Below, piece after piece: positions 1 through 8,395 of a stretch of 64,000 bases of DNA; within the stretch, counting starts at the first letter, position 1, and the number at the start of each line of letters is the position of its first letter. This stretch comes from Paenibacillus taichungensis. GTDB taxonomy: Bacteria > Bacillota > Bacilli > Paenibacillales > Paenibacillaceae. The stretch is taken from assembly GCF_003287275.1 (NCBI RefSeq), contig NZ_QEVW01000005.1:1-64000 (forward strand), written 5' to 3'. A model generated the notes under the pieces. That model was not told the origin of the DNA and did not search any database. It worked only from the letters and a program-made list of their open reading frames with translations. The translations under genes were made by a program, and so were the position numbers.

Positions 1-131
1 CCAGTCACCCCTGTGGCTCCGGCCAATCCTGCGGCCCCCGTAGCACCAGTCACACCAGTGACGCCGGCTGTTCCTGTCGCTCCAGTCACCCCTGTGGCTC
101 CGGCCAATCCTGCGGCTCCCGTAGCACCAGT
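1..131. repeat. 81-bp period direct repeat inside the collagen region
   Basis: Bases 1-50 recur at 82-131 with one mismatch, a period of 81 bp, that is 27 residues or nine Gly-X-Y triplets. This near-identity at DNA level implies recent duplication or slippage and predicts length variation between strains. Confidence 0.8.
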
Positions 132-860
132 TACTCCCGTCGCTCCCGCCACACCAGGATCGCCCGTCGCTCCGGTTACGCCTGCTGATCCAACAATTCC
201 CGTCGCTCCAGTCACTCCTGTGGCTCCAGTTGCACCACCTGCTGGGCCCGTTGCTCCGGTTGCTCCCGTAGCTCCGTTCAGACCAGCTGCACCCGCTGGG
301 CCAGGGTTACCCTGTGATCCCACTGGACCTATCGTTCCTTGAGCACCCGCAACACCTTGAGGTCCGGCAGGACCTGCTGGGCCTGCGGGTCCCGCAGGTC
401 CTGGAATTCCTGAGTTTCTAAGTGTGTTGGCAAGAGCTACTTCTGCTGCTCGAATAGCAATGACCAACTGGTCTTTGTCCGCGGAATGAATGCATTCCTG
501 TAAAACTACAGACAACAGCGAATCAAGCAATTGCTGCAAATTAATGCCTACACTTATTGGAGAGAAGGGAATGACCTCCGCTGAAGCAATCGAAAGTTCC
601 AAAGCTGCTTCCAGGCTCGACTTGTTTCCTTTCTTTAATTTCAAATGATGAACCAAAGCCAGCAACTTTCGCAAAATTTCTATTAAGACAGAAACATTAA
701 CCTGAGTTGGATTAGCAAATACCTGTGCAATGGTAGTTCTCAATTCACCTATTAATTTGAGGAGTAAATGAGCTTCTTCACCAATGCCCGTATGATGTAA
801 TTCTTCTCCGCCTTTTCTAAAGCCGCTTCCCCCGGCTCCACTGCGTTTTTTGTATTTCAT
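1..860 (-). CDS. Collagen-like repeat protein (C-terminus beyond window)
   Basis: The reading frame is open from an ATG at 860 to the window edge, so the gene is 3'-truncated here (286 codons visible). Residues 1-150 form a largely helical, non-collagen N-terminal domain beginning [13 protein letters not shown]. From residue 151 the protein is an unbroken run of about 45 Gly-X-Y triplets, first GPA-rich, then dominated by GAT and GVT. A ribosome site (AAGGAGGAG, 871-879) lies about 11 bases upstream. Bacterial proteins of this kind (BclA family and relatives) form triple-helical, often O-glycosylated filaments on spores or cells; the many Thr in the Y position fit glycosylation. Surface location and spore role are inferred. 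No signal peptide is visible, as in exosporium collagen-like proteins. Confidence 0.85.
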   Translation of the reverse strand, partial: MKYKKRSGAGGSGFRKGGEELHHTGIGEEAHLLLKLIGELRTTIAQVFANPTQVNVSVLIEILRKLLALVHHLKLKKGNKSSLEAALELSIASAEVIPFSPISVGINLQQLLDSLLSVVLQECIHSADKDQLVIAIRAAEVALANTLRNSGIPGPAGPAGPAGPAGPQGVAGAQGTIGPVGSQGNPGPAGAAGLNGATGATGATGPAGGATGATGVTGATGIVGSAGVTGATGDPGVAGATGVTGATGAAGLAGATGVTGATGTAGVTGVTGATGAAGLAGATGVT

Positions 861-990
861 GTTCCATAATCTCCTCCTTGGGAGCTTTGATAATGTCCGC
901 AGGCCGGGCGAACATCACTTGCCTGATGTCAACAATATATTACCAACATCAAATTTTGTGATGAATACACCTAAAATTATTGCCGTTTAA

Positions 991-2229
991 TTAATTCAAT
1001 TTGTTAAACGACCATCTTTGTGCATCTGTACCGTTATCATTCCATTGCTGGATTACAGCCCCATCTGCCGTTGAAGAACTCGACACATCTACTGCCAATC
1101 CATTCACTTTGGAAATGATTTTATAGTAACCGTTCCCTGCATCCTGGATGCTCCACCTTTGGGCGTTAGAGCCGTTATCATCCCATTGCTGAAGCTGCAC
1201 ACCGGGTGACGCTGTTGAGTTGGGCACATCAAGAACTTTTCCGCTATGAACCGCCGTAAGTTTATAGAAACCATCCCCTGTGCTGTCGACCCTGAACGTT
1301 TGGTTACTCGCACTGTAATTGGTCCATTGTTGTACTTTGGCTCCGCTTGCTGTGGATACATCCACGATATCCAACACTTTACCGCTTGCTTTGGAACCAA
1401 TTGTGTAGAGGCCTCCGCTGATAATGTTCGGTGTATTCGCTGCTTGATATACCCGTACGTAATCCACCAGCATTTGGGATGGGAAAGGTGTCGCGTTATT
1501 AGGGCTGCCAGGCCAATTCCCGCCCACAGCCATATTCAACAGGAGGAAAAAAGGACGCTGAAACTCCTCAGTATTGCCTGTTCCATTTTCAATGTAAAAC
1601 TCATTGAATTGTTTGCCATCCACAAACCATCTTATATATTTGGAATCCCATTCGATGCTATACACATGAAATTGGGAAAAATCAAGATTTTCCGATATCT
1701 TTCCATAATCGGCATGCCCGTTAGCATCCCAGTGAACGGTACCGTTTACAAAAGCATTGTTGTTGACCCGCTCCATAATGTCGATCTCTCCGCTCTTTGG
1801 CCAGCCAACGGAATTAATGTTGCTTCCCAACATCCAAAAAGCAGGCCAGAGTCCCTGACCTGACGGCAGCTTGATACGTGCTTCGACTTTCCCGTAAGTA
1901 AAATCCTTCAAGCCTTGGGTTTTGATTCGCGCCGAGGTATAATTACTGCCATTGTAATTTTCTTTGCGTGCAGTGATGACCAGATTGCCACCTGTAACTT
2001 GCAGGTTCTCGGTGCGATTCGTATAATACTGCAATTCATTATTTCCCCATCCACCACTGCCGGTACCAATCTCTGCAGACCAGTTCGACGTATTCAGAGA
2101 GCTTCCATTGAATTCGTCACTCCACACCAGATTCCAATTGGTCGCTGCGTTTGTCGTCGTGCCAGGCAGTAAAGCGATTAGGAAACTGAACAGCACCAAC
2201 ATACTTACGATTTTTCTTTTTCTCAACAA
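991..2229 (-). CDS. Secreted GH16 beta-glucanase with C-terminal ricin-type lectin domain
   Basis: Probable endo-beta-1,3(-1,4)-glucanase (laminarinase/lichenase type) that cleaves beta-glucans outside the cell. After an N-terminal signal peptide (basic start, hydrophobic core, cleavage near TNA-AT, about residue 28) comes a GH16 domain with the signature GEIDIMERV; the two catalytic Glu are about residues 148 and 153 and the helper Asp 150. A C-terminal beta-trefoil lectin of about 140 residues carries three QQW repeats (CBM13/ricin B type). I chose the tandem TTG start at 2229 because GGGGAGGG sits 7 bases upstream; the frame stays open to a TTG at 2298 and an ATG at 2274, but these have poor ribosome sites. 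The neighbouring gene is divergent. Exact glucan linkage cannot be read from sequence. Confidence 0.9.
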   Translation of the reverse strand: MLRKRKIVSMLVLFSFLIALLPGTTTNAATNWNLVWSDEFNGSSLNTSNWSAEIGTGSGGWGNNELQYYTNRTENLQVTGGNLVITARKENYNGSNYTSARIKTQGLKDFTYGKVEARIKLPSGQGLWPAFWMLGSNINSVGWPKSGEIDIMERVNNNAFVNGTVHWDANGHADYGKISENLDFSQFHVYSIEWDSKYIRWFVDGKQFNEFYIENGTGNTEEFQRPFFLLLNMAVGGNWPGSPNNATPFPSQMLVDYVRVYQAANTPNIISGGLYTIGSKASGKVLDIVDVSTASGAKVQQWTNYSASNQTFRVDSTGDGFYKLTAVHSGKVLDVPNSTASPGVQLQQWDDNGSNAQRWSIQDAGNGYYKIISKVNGLAVDVSSSSTADGAVIQQWNDNGTDAQRWSFNKLN

Positions 2230-2487
2230 TCTTTTCCCTCCCCATATTAACGGACTGATTCCGAACAGGGACATCCCATTTTTCTCAATCCGTAACAACG
2301 TTTACATTAAATGTATTCTGTATGTAGCTCGATTATTTCTTATTGCGAACTGGATATACCATGGACAAGGCAGCATTCCAAGTATTTTATCTGGCCTGTG
2401 CGAATGAACGGTCCATACCTTGTGACCTTTAATATATTGGGGACATGGCGAATGATTCGTTCTCAACATAAGGAAGGAGATAAAGGC

Positions 2488-3423
2488 ATGAGCAGGCAAG
2501 TGATCATTAATGCGGATGATTTCGGACTGTCGCCCGGCGTTAGTCAGGGAATTATTCAAGCGTATCGCGCTGGTGGAATTACGAGCACTTCAATGATGGT
2601 AAATATGCCGGGCCTTGATCATGCATTGAGTTTAGCCCGGTCGCTGCCAGACCTCGGAGTCGGTTTGCATTTCAACCTGACATACGGGAGACCTGTGTCC
2701 GATCCGGCTCTTGTGCCTTCTTTGGTGAAGCCTGACGGTGCTTTTCATCAAGGCCAGTGCGGATTAATACGAGAATTCGCTGATATTGCCATAGAACTCG
2801 ATGCTCAATGGAATGTTTTGGCTCAAGCGTTACTTCCTCCTACACATCTCGACTCCCATCAGCTGCTGCATCAAAACGATCCCATCATATTCAAAATCAT
2901 GGCCGAGAAAGCTGTCCGGGAAAACATCCCGCTTCGGCGATCTCAGGTCCGGCATGCAAGCCCTGATCTGCCATCCCCTCGGATGACGGATACGATTCTG
3001 TTGGATACTTATGGAGATCATGAGGGTTTGCAACGATTACTTCAACATTTATCTACGCTCCCAGATGGCATTACGGAGATTGTATGTCATCCGGGATATG
3101 TCGATGATGCTCTGCGTGAAATTTCCAACTGGCTGGACATCCGCGAGCATGAGCTTGCCGTGTTTGTCAATCAGGATGTTCCCCGAACGATACAGGCGCT
3201 GGGCATTGTGCCAATAAACTACAGAGCCGTGCTGGATACCACGGAAGAATCATGCGAACTACCACAAATACAAATGACATCACCTCTCAAAACAGTAGAA
3301 AAAAGACGGCCTCGCCATCTGCGCCAACGCTTATTGAAGCGGCAGCGTTTGGCGAAGTTACATCGTTTGTCCAAAAAACGAAGAACGCTCCCTCGATCTT
3401 TTTCAACCCGCAAACGAGTGTAG
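2488..3423 (+). CDS. ChbG/HpnK (YdjC)-family carbohydrate deacetylase with basic C-terminal tail
   Basis: Members of this family remove N-acetyl groups from chito-oligosaccharides or related amino sugars in a metal-dependent reaction. The 311-residue product shows the family motifs: NADDFGLSPG near the N-terminus (metal Asp pair), GLHFNLT, THLDSHQLLHQ (His pair) and a late EIVCHPGYVDD. The start at 2488 has a strong AAGGAAGGAG ribosome site; the frame remains open upstream to 2311 but that part has no coding look. The last 45 or so residues, after the catalytic fold, are extremely rich in Arg and Lys, which is not typical of the family. Sits between a GH16 glucanase and a GH29 fucosidase. Substrate unknown. 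Confidence 0.85.
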   Translation: MSRQVIINADDFGLSPGVSQGIIQAYRAGGITSTSMMVNMPGLDHALSLARSLPDLGVGLHFNLTYGRPVSDPALVPSLVKPDGAFHQGQCGLIREFADIAIELDAQWNVLAQALLPPTHLDSHQLLHQNDPIIFKIMAEKAVRENIPLRRSQVRHASPDLPSPRMTDTILLDTYGDHEGLQRLLQHLSTLPDGITEIVCHPGYVDDALREISNWLDIREHELAVFVNQDVPRTIQALGIVPINYRAVLDTTEESCELPQIQMTSPLKTVEKRRPRHLRQRLLKRQRLAKLHRLSKKRRTLPRSFSTRKRV

Positions 3424-3449
3424 TCCATTGCAGATTCGCACAAAGAATA

Positions 3450-3495
3450 GGACTATAACCAGTACATGTTCCTGTTGGTTATAGCCCTTTGTCCT
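3450..3495. terminator. Terminator between convergent ChbG and GH29 genes
   Basis: Stem GGACTATAACCA (3450-3461) pairs with TGGTTATAGCCC (3476-3487) with one mismatch, followed on the + strand by a T-rich run. Likely serves both converging genes. Confidence 0.7.
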
Positions 3496-3501
3496 TTTCT
3501 C

Positions 3502-4965
3502 TTAATCCAGTTCTAATTTAAATACGATGGGTGAGCTGCTTTGAACGTTTCTTGTCGTTATCGCCAAGGACTCTTCAGTTCTGCTCCATTCCGGTTCTTC
3601 GTCAAAGCCCAATATCTGAATGTCCCTGATCAGTCCATGGAAATGATGAGAGTTTTCCTTCAGCGAACGAATATGAACGATCCCATTCTCCGGGTAGGCC
3701 ATAACCGTGGCATAGAGGCAGCTTTCTTTTACGGTGAAACGGATGTCCTCACTTGTAAAGATCTTGGTTTCGCCATCTGTAAACTGTCCTTCCTTCACCT
3801 CGGTCGGCCCTTCCCCATACGTCCGCCAGAACGTCGTGTCATAGATCGCCTCGCCATTCACTTCCAGCCATTGTCCTATAGCGAGCAAAATATCTCTGTC
3901 TTCATCTGGAATACTGCCATCTGCTTTTGGTCCAATATTCAGCAGCAGGCTGCCATTTTTGCTCACAATATCAACAAGGTCCCTGATGATCTCATCTGCT
4001 GTTTTATAGTTGTTTTTTTCTGTATAACACCAGGAATTTTTGGCGACAGCCGTATCCGTTTGCCAGAAATACGGTTTCAGATCGGCGAATTGTCCACGCT
4101 CCACATCCGGTACGGCACAACCGAGCATAAAGGCATCATGCTTATAGTTAATCGCTACCGGAATGCCCCACTCTTCACCTTTGTTATAATAGTAGGCGCT
4201 GAATTTTTTCAAGTAAGGTTTGAACGCTGCCGTCTGGATCCACCAGTCAAAATAAAAAACACCCGGCTGGTATTGATCCACCAGTTCACAACAACGAATC
4301 AGCCAATCTTCCAAATATTCATCCGTTGGAGGTGAGCCGTATAAGTCATGATGATCCGGTTCCGGCATGGCTGGCCAGTAGAAATCACCACGTCTGAGCG
4401 GCTCCTTGACATCTGAATCGAAGCTTTTTCCATGAGACATGAAAAACCAATGTTCCGCACGGTGTGACGAGACACAGAATGTAAGTCCCTGCTTCTCATA
4501 CGCGTCCTTCATCTCACCCAGCAGATCACGTTTGGGTCCCATTTCAAGTGTGTTATAGTGGGAGATGGAGCTTTTGTACATTTGAAAACCATCATGGTGT
4601 TCGGCTACTGGCATCACATATCGGGCCCCCGCCTTTTTAAAAAGCACAGCCCATTCATCTGCGTTAAACTTCTCTGCACGGAACATCGGAATAAAATCTT
4701 TATAACCAAAATCCTTCGGATGACCATAAACGCTAAGGTGATGTTCATAAGCTTTGGAGCCCTCAATATACATATTTCGTGAATACCATTCACTATCATA
4801 AGCCGGAATAGAATACAGCCCCCAGTGAATGAAAATACCGAATTTGGCGTTCTGGTACCACTCGGGAACCTTGAATGCACTAAGGGAATTCCAATTGTCC
4901 TTATACTTTCCTTCGGCAATGGTCTCTTCGATCTGTTGCAAATATTCATTTTTATCCATGATCAT
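3502..4965 (-). CDS. GH29 alpha-L-fucosidase
   Basis: Retaining exo-acting alpha-L-fucosidase, 487 residues, releasing L-fucose from glycans. The N-terminal part has the GH29 features WYQNAKFGIFIHWG and MPVAEHHDGFQMY; the catalytic nucleophile is probably the Asp of VFYFDWW, in the middle of the protein. SKNGSLLLNIGPKADGSIPDED is the usual end of the barrel, followed by a C-terminal beta domain. No signal peptide is visible, so it is predicted to be cytoplasmic. The start at 4965 is favoured because GGAAGGA lies six bases upstream; ATGs at 4971 and 4959 are close alternatives. Divergent from an AraC-type regulator, its likely controller. No fucose permease or catabolic gene is adjacent. Confidence 0.9.
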   Translation of the reverse strand: MIMDKNEYLQQIEETIAEGKYKDNWNSLSAFKVPEWYQNAKFGIFIHWGLYSIPAYDSEWYSRNMYIEGSKAYEHHLSVYGHPKDFGYKDFIPMFRAEKFNADEWAVLFKKAGARYVMPVAEHHDGFQMYKSSISHYNTLEMGPKRDLLGEMKDAYEKQGLTFCVSSHRAEHWFFMSHGKSFDSDVKEPLRRGDFYWPAMPEPDHHDLYGSPPTDEYLEDWLIRCCELVDQYQPGVFYFDWWIQTAAFKPYLKKFSAYYYNKGEEWGIPVAINYKHDAFMLGCAVPDVERGQFADLKPYFWQTDTAVAKNSWCYTEKNNYKTADEIIRDLVDIVSKNGSLLLNIGPKADGSIPDEDRDILLAIGQWLEVNGEAIYDTTFWRTYGEGPTEVKEGQFTDGETKIFTSEDIRFTVKESCLYATVMAYPENGIVHIRSLKENSHHFHGLIRDIQILGFDEEPEWSRTEESLAITTRNVQSSSPIVFKLELD

Positions 4966-5081
4966 TCTCATTCCTTCCGTTATCATATCCACTTGTATTG
5001 TAGTGGCACGACCAGCGGATAGACATGCAGAACGTTAACTTTAGGATGGACAATACTAACCTTTGTCGGGAGTTGAGGATA

Positions 5082-5945
5082 ATGAATCATACGAAGTTGC
5101 TCACAAACCACTTATCCAATCTGCAGGTTGAATTGTTCATGGTCAACTTCAATCGCTGCGATACGGATTGGCGGGACCTCGATTACACACCCGATTACAG
5201 CAAATTTTATTTAATCTGCGAAGGCGAGGGCTGGCTCAAGATCGGTGATCAGGAGTATTACCCTGCACCGGGACAGCTTTTTTTAATGCCTGAGGGGGTT
5301 ACACAATCTTACTCGGCCATCAATGATCGTCCTTTTCTCAAATACTGGTGTCATTTTAGTGCGAGAGTGGGAGGCATCAACCTATTTCAAATTCTTAATT
5401 TCCCCCACTTCTGTACATCGGATCGACCCGAACTGATACAGGAAATATTCAACAGCATTCTTGATTACGCACGATCAGGTGAAGTCTATGCCCATATGAT
5501 GGCAAAAAGCAAGTTAATAGAGCTGTTGTCACATTACATTATGCATCTGGATCAGGAACAGATTAGTTATATCAATGTGCCTGTTATGGAGAAAATATCT
5601 GCCGTACTGGCCTATATCGATTCCAACATTGAAGAAAATATTTCTGTACGGGATCTGGCTCAGGTTGCCTACATGCATCCCAATTATTTTATTCGTTTCT
5701 TTAAACAGCACATCGGCGTTCCACCCATCCACTACATTGCCAGCAAAAAAATGGATAAGGCAAAAGAACTTCTGACCTGTACGCCAAAAACAGTCACTGC
5801 TATTGCCGGACACCTTGGGTTTAGTGACTTATATTATTTCTCAAGGCAATTCAAAAAGCATACAGGTCTTAATCCAACGGAGTACCGCAAACAAATCACA
5901 GGAAGAACAGCGAAAGAGATAATAGGATCGCACACAGCCAAATGA
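5082..5945 (+). CDS. AraC-family transcriptional regulator
   Basis: A 287-residue regulator with an N-terminal cupin-like sugar-sensing domain (FYLICEGEGWLKIGDQEYYPAPGQLFLMPEG) and a C-terminal pair of AraC-type helix-turn-helix motifs, the second reading TAIAGHLGFSDLYYFSRQFKKHTGLNPTEYRK. The ATG at 5082 gives the usual family length; the frame extends upstream to 5025 but with weak starts. It faces the GH29 fucosidase gene across 116 bases, so it probably activates that gene in response to a sugar. The inducer is unknown. Confidence 0.9.
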   Translation: MNHTKLLTNHLSNLQVELFMVNFNRCDTDWRDLDYTPDYSKFYLICEGEGWLKIGDQEYYPAPGQLFLMPEGVTQSYSAINDRPFLKYWCHFSARVGGINLFQILNFPHFCTSDRPELIQEIFNSILDYARSGEVYAHMMAKSKLIELLSHYIMHLDQEQISYINVPVMEKISAVLAYIDSNIEENISVRDLAQVAYMHPNYFIRFFKQHIGVPPIHYIASKKMDKAKELLTCTPKTVTAIAGHLGFSDLYYFSRQFKKHTGLNPTEYRKQITGRTAKEIIGSHTAK

Positions 5946-5973
5946 AACGGAGCTCCACAAGGGAACTCCATCG

Positions 5974-7044
5974 TCATAACTTGCTGCGCTTGACCGCTCC
6001 TTGTTCAACCACTCTTTTGACCTCTCTCAGATAGGCGTACCCATAATCGTCATCCGGTTCAAGGTACGCCCCTTCCGCCCACTCATTCCATGCGTTGACG
6101 AACAGGAAACCACTCCTGTTCAATTCCTTTGCTCTCGTCATCTGTCGCGATAAATACATTCCGAATTTTTCAGGTGTTGATCCTACCGTACTCTGTCCAT
6201 CAATCGATCGGCGCGGCGTATTGTCCCAATTTACAAATGCACCAGGATATACAACCTCGCCGTTTCGGTGAGGTGTTCTTTCGAGAATGGATGACCATAC
6301 TTTATCGTAATTTACCACAATGTGCTTCTGCCCCTTAATGTCCAGTTCAATCCAGATTCCATTCATTTGACCATGCGCAAACGTATAGTGGGGCTCAAAT
6401 TCCATGCTCGCATCAAAGACAGGAGAATTAAAGGTAGGAAAACCACCTATTGTCTGCACAAAATGGATACCCTCCAACCCGTGTTCTATCGCAAGCCTGC
6501 GCCAATAATGGATCATTTCCTGACATCGGGGTATGCTTGCAGGCCGATAGATCAAAAATAACGGTTTTCCCCCTACACAAATGTATCGTTTGTCCTTAAA
6601 CGCTCTGACCAGATAATCGAAGTGTTCTTTCCAATCAGTCTCATCCCCATAGTCTTGCGAAATAAGAATATCCTCTTCGCGTCCGTCCCATTTACGTGTC
6701 CAGGTTTCGTTGGCCCATGACAAACAAAAAGGGAAATCCGGTTCTCCACTGTCCAAAATCTCATCAAACGGTTTTTCAAGCAATCGTTTGCCCTTAAACC
6801 AGTAATGATAATAACAGAAGCCGTATATTCCATAGTTTTTGGCTGTTTCGGCCTGCCATTTGCGCACCTTGGGATCTGTTAAGTCATAGTAGTTCTGATA
6901 CAATGGCTTCCTTGGCTGCAGATGGCCTGGATAAAGAGGGATTGTTTTTTTTACATTCGTCCATTCTGTAAATCCGTCTCCCCACCACTTGTCATTCTCC
7001 GCAATTCGATGAAATTGGGGCAAATGTAACGCAATAAGCTTCAA
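5974..7044 (-). CDS. WbsX-like glycosyltransferase / GH99-like protein
   Basis: A 356-residue cytoplasmic protein with the hallmarks of the WbsX family: IALHLPQFHRIAENDKWWGDGFTEWTNV at the N-terminus, YGFCYYHYWFKGKRLLEKP, DFPFCLSWANETWTRKWDG and FLFVNAWNEWAEGAYLEPD near the C-terminus. These proteins are found in polysaccharide and glycan assembly clusters; the fold resembles GH99, and the true reaction (transfer or hydrolysis) is not settled. The TTG start at 7044 has GGAGGAG six bases upstream. It follows the CgeB-like gene with 28 bases between, so the two are probably co-transcribed from the sigma-K-like promoter at 8234-8262, and a spore-surface glycan role is inferred. Confidence 0.8.
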   Translation of the reverse strand: MKLIALHLPQFHRIAENDKWWGDGFTEWTNVKKTIPLYPGHLQPRKPLYQNYYDLTDPKVRKWQAETAKNYGIYGFCYYHYWFKGKRLLEKPFDEILDSGEPDFPFCLSWANETWTRKWDGREEDILISQDYGDETDWKEHFDYLVRAFKDKRYICVGGKPLFLIYRPASIPRCQEMIHYWRRLAIEHGLEGIHFVQTIGGFPTFNSPVFDASMEFEPHYTFAHGQMNGIWIELDIKGQKHIVVNYDKVWSSILERTPHRNGEVVYPGAFVNWDNTPRRSIDGQSTVGSTPEKFGMYLSRQMTRAKELNRSGFLFVNAWNEWAEGAYLEPDDDYGYAYLREVKRVVEQGAVKRSKL

Positions 7045-7072
7045 GCAGGACTCCTCCAATTAACAGACGTAT

Positions 7073-8197
7073 TCATTGGAAAATAATATCCATAAGTTGC
7101 AAACTTTTATGAAGATAGGATTGATTGTATTTCATATAAGAAAGTGCCTGGGAAGCAGCCAATCTTCGTTGTTCCACATGGTCCCAATATTGTCCAAGCT
7201 TCTGTACAAGTTCTTCAAAAGTTGCATAGCGTTGGAAAGCATCCGTGTTCGCAGGAGCGTTAGATGAAGCCGAAATGAGTTGAAATGTACCACATGCCGC
7301 TACTTCCATGATACGTCTCGCGGATGAGTTGTCCTGAACAACAAGTTTGCTGCCGTTGTACAACTTTTCCCGAAGCTCATGAGGTTGCACGGGTACAAAT
7401 GCACCGAAACCCTCCCATCCCTTTCCCTCAACACGCACTTTTTTATCTGATAACCACGCATGAGTGGCAAGAGCAAACAGGCAGCTGCCAGGATGTGCAT
7501 CCCCAATGATATAGACATCTGACTCGTATTCTCTTCCCACCACCTGCGGACAGAACACTGTGGGATTCGGTGGGAAAGGAAGTTCATGACATGAGACATT
7601 TCCCATAGATGGAGTGTGAGCGGAATTCTGTGTGAAAACATAATCAAAAAAATGGATTATCGATTCCATCTGTTTTAGATCCGACTGATCTGTCAACCAA
7701 ATTGCCTTTTTGGCAGAGGAAGCGCTCATTGCTTCCAAATTCTGATTCGACAGAACATCTTCTCCATGCAGGACTAGAATCAAATCCAATTGCTGTCCTG
7801 AAGTGTGATCTGCCACTGGCTGGATCGTTTTGATCTCATTGACATATTGAACCAGATGCCTCAAGCTCTGTTCAATCAAAACAGAATTCGCAGAGCTATC
7901 TCTTTCCATAAGAGGAGTTATCAGGAGAACATTCAGCTGTTTATATTGAACACGGGGAAAATCTGATACTATTCTGCTGTCTTTACTTTCCACGATCTGT
8001 TCCTTGCCGTCTTGAATTATTTTCATAAGATGCTGCTGCAAATCCGATTGCTGTACAACCAGATGATGCTGGATTGATTTGAGTTTACGGTTCAATGTTG
8101 CGTTTATTTTTCTAAGATACACCTGATTGGGATGCTGGACAGTGCGCCGATTCTTTTGGGACTTAGTTGGCGTACTCCTCCTTTTTTTGATGATCAT
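7073..8197 (-). CDS. CgeB-like glycosyltransferase (spore surface type)
   Basis: A 374-residue protein: a basic N-terminus (residues 1-35), a stretch with coiled-coil character, then a Rossmann-type glycosyltransferase half with DVYIIGDAHPGS and the CgeB-type C-terminal signature SARRIMEVAACGTFQLIS. CgeB proteins of Bacillus subtilis are made late in the mother cell and help build the glycan outer layer of the spore. Here a near-perfect sigma-K promoter lies directly upstream. The ATG at 8197 has a GGAGGG only a few bases away, an unusually tight spacing; a TTG at 8206 is the alternative. Two genes (this and the WbsX-like one) form the operon. The acceptor is unknown; the collagen-like protein and the repeat protein at 8396 are candidates by proximity. 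Confidence 0.75.
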   Translation of the reverse strand: MIIKKRRSTPTKSQKNRRTVQHPNQVYLRKINATLNRKLKSIQHHLVVQQSDLQQHLMKIIQDGKEQIVESKDSRIVSDFPRVQYKQLNVLLITPLMERDSSANSVLIEQSLRHLVQYVNEIKTIQPVADHTSGQQLDLILVLHGEDVLSNQNLEAMSASSAKKAIWLTDQSDLKQMESIIHFFDYVFTQNSAHTPSMGNVSCHELPFPPNPTVFCPQVVGREYESDVYIIGDAHPGSCLFALATHAWLSDKKVRVEGKGWEGFGAFVPVQPHELREKLYNGSKLVVQDNSSARRIMEVAACGTFQLISASSNAPANTDAFQRYATFEELVQKLGQYWDHVEQRRLAASQALSYMKYNQSYLHKSLQLMDIIFQ

Positions 8198-8233
8198 ACC
8201 CTCCAATCACGATACGGATTGACTCTCTTTGCC

Positions 8234-8262
8234 TACAATATGCATCTGTCTTTGGCTAGGTT
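8234..8262 (-). promoter_or_regulatory. Predicted sigma-K promoter of the glycosyltransferase operon
   Basis: On the minus strand AACC (8262-8259), 16 bases, then CATATTGTA (8242-8234). This fits the sigma-K consensus as I know it (mACm, 16 bases, CATAnnnTA) at every defined position. The predicted start of transcription is about 30 bases before the CgeB-like gene. Confidence 0.7.
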
Positions 8263-8359
8263 TCTATCGACTGATTTTTAGGTGTTTAACTACTCAAAGA
8301 TGGGCTTCACCCGTGTCTTTAAATGTGCCACAACCCCGTGTCCATACGGTTCTTGTCCT

Positions 8360-8368
8360 CATAAAATA
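8360..8368 (+). promoter_or_regulatory. Sigma-K-like -10 element before the fibrous repeat gene
   Basis: CATAAAATA fits CATAnnnTA and lies about 14 bases before the ribosome site of the gene at 8396. No matching -35 AC is found at 16-17 bases, so the call rests on the -10 alone and on the divergent sigma-K-like promoter next to it. Confidence 0.35.
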
Positions 8369-8395
8369 TATTAAACCAGATAGGAGTTGATATGA

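Noticed and set aside
1..300. Possible CRISPR-like tandem repeat
   Set aside because: The repeats are in-frame Gly-X-Y codons with no unique spacers.
13..342. Pro/Ala/Val-rich plus-strand ORF (repeating PVAPVTP)
   Set aside because: It is the complement of the Gly-X-Y repeat of the minus-strand collagen-like gene and has no ribosome site.
861..990. Sigma-K promoter for the collagen-like gene
   Set aside because: Only partial matches (CACA, then ATATTGTT at 18 bases) with at least two mismatches in the -10.
3541..4335. 264-codon plus-strand ORF
   Set aside because: Lies wholly antisense to the GH29 gene, with no recognisable domain or ribosome site.
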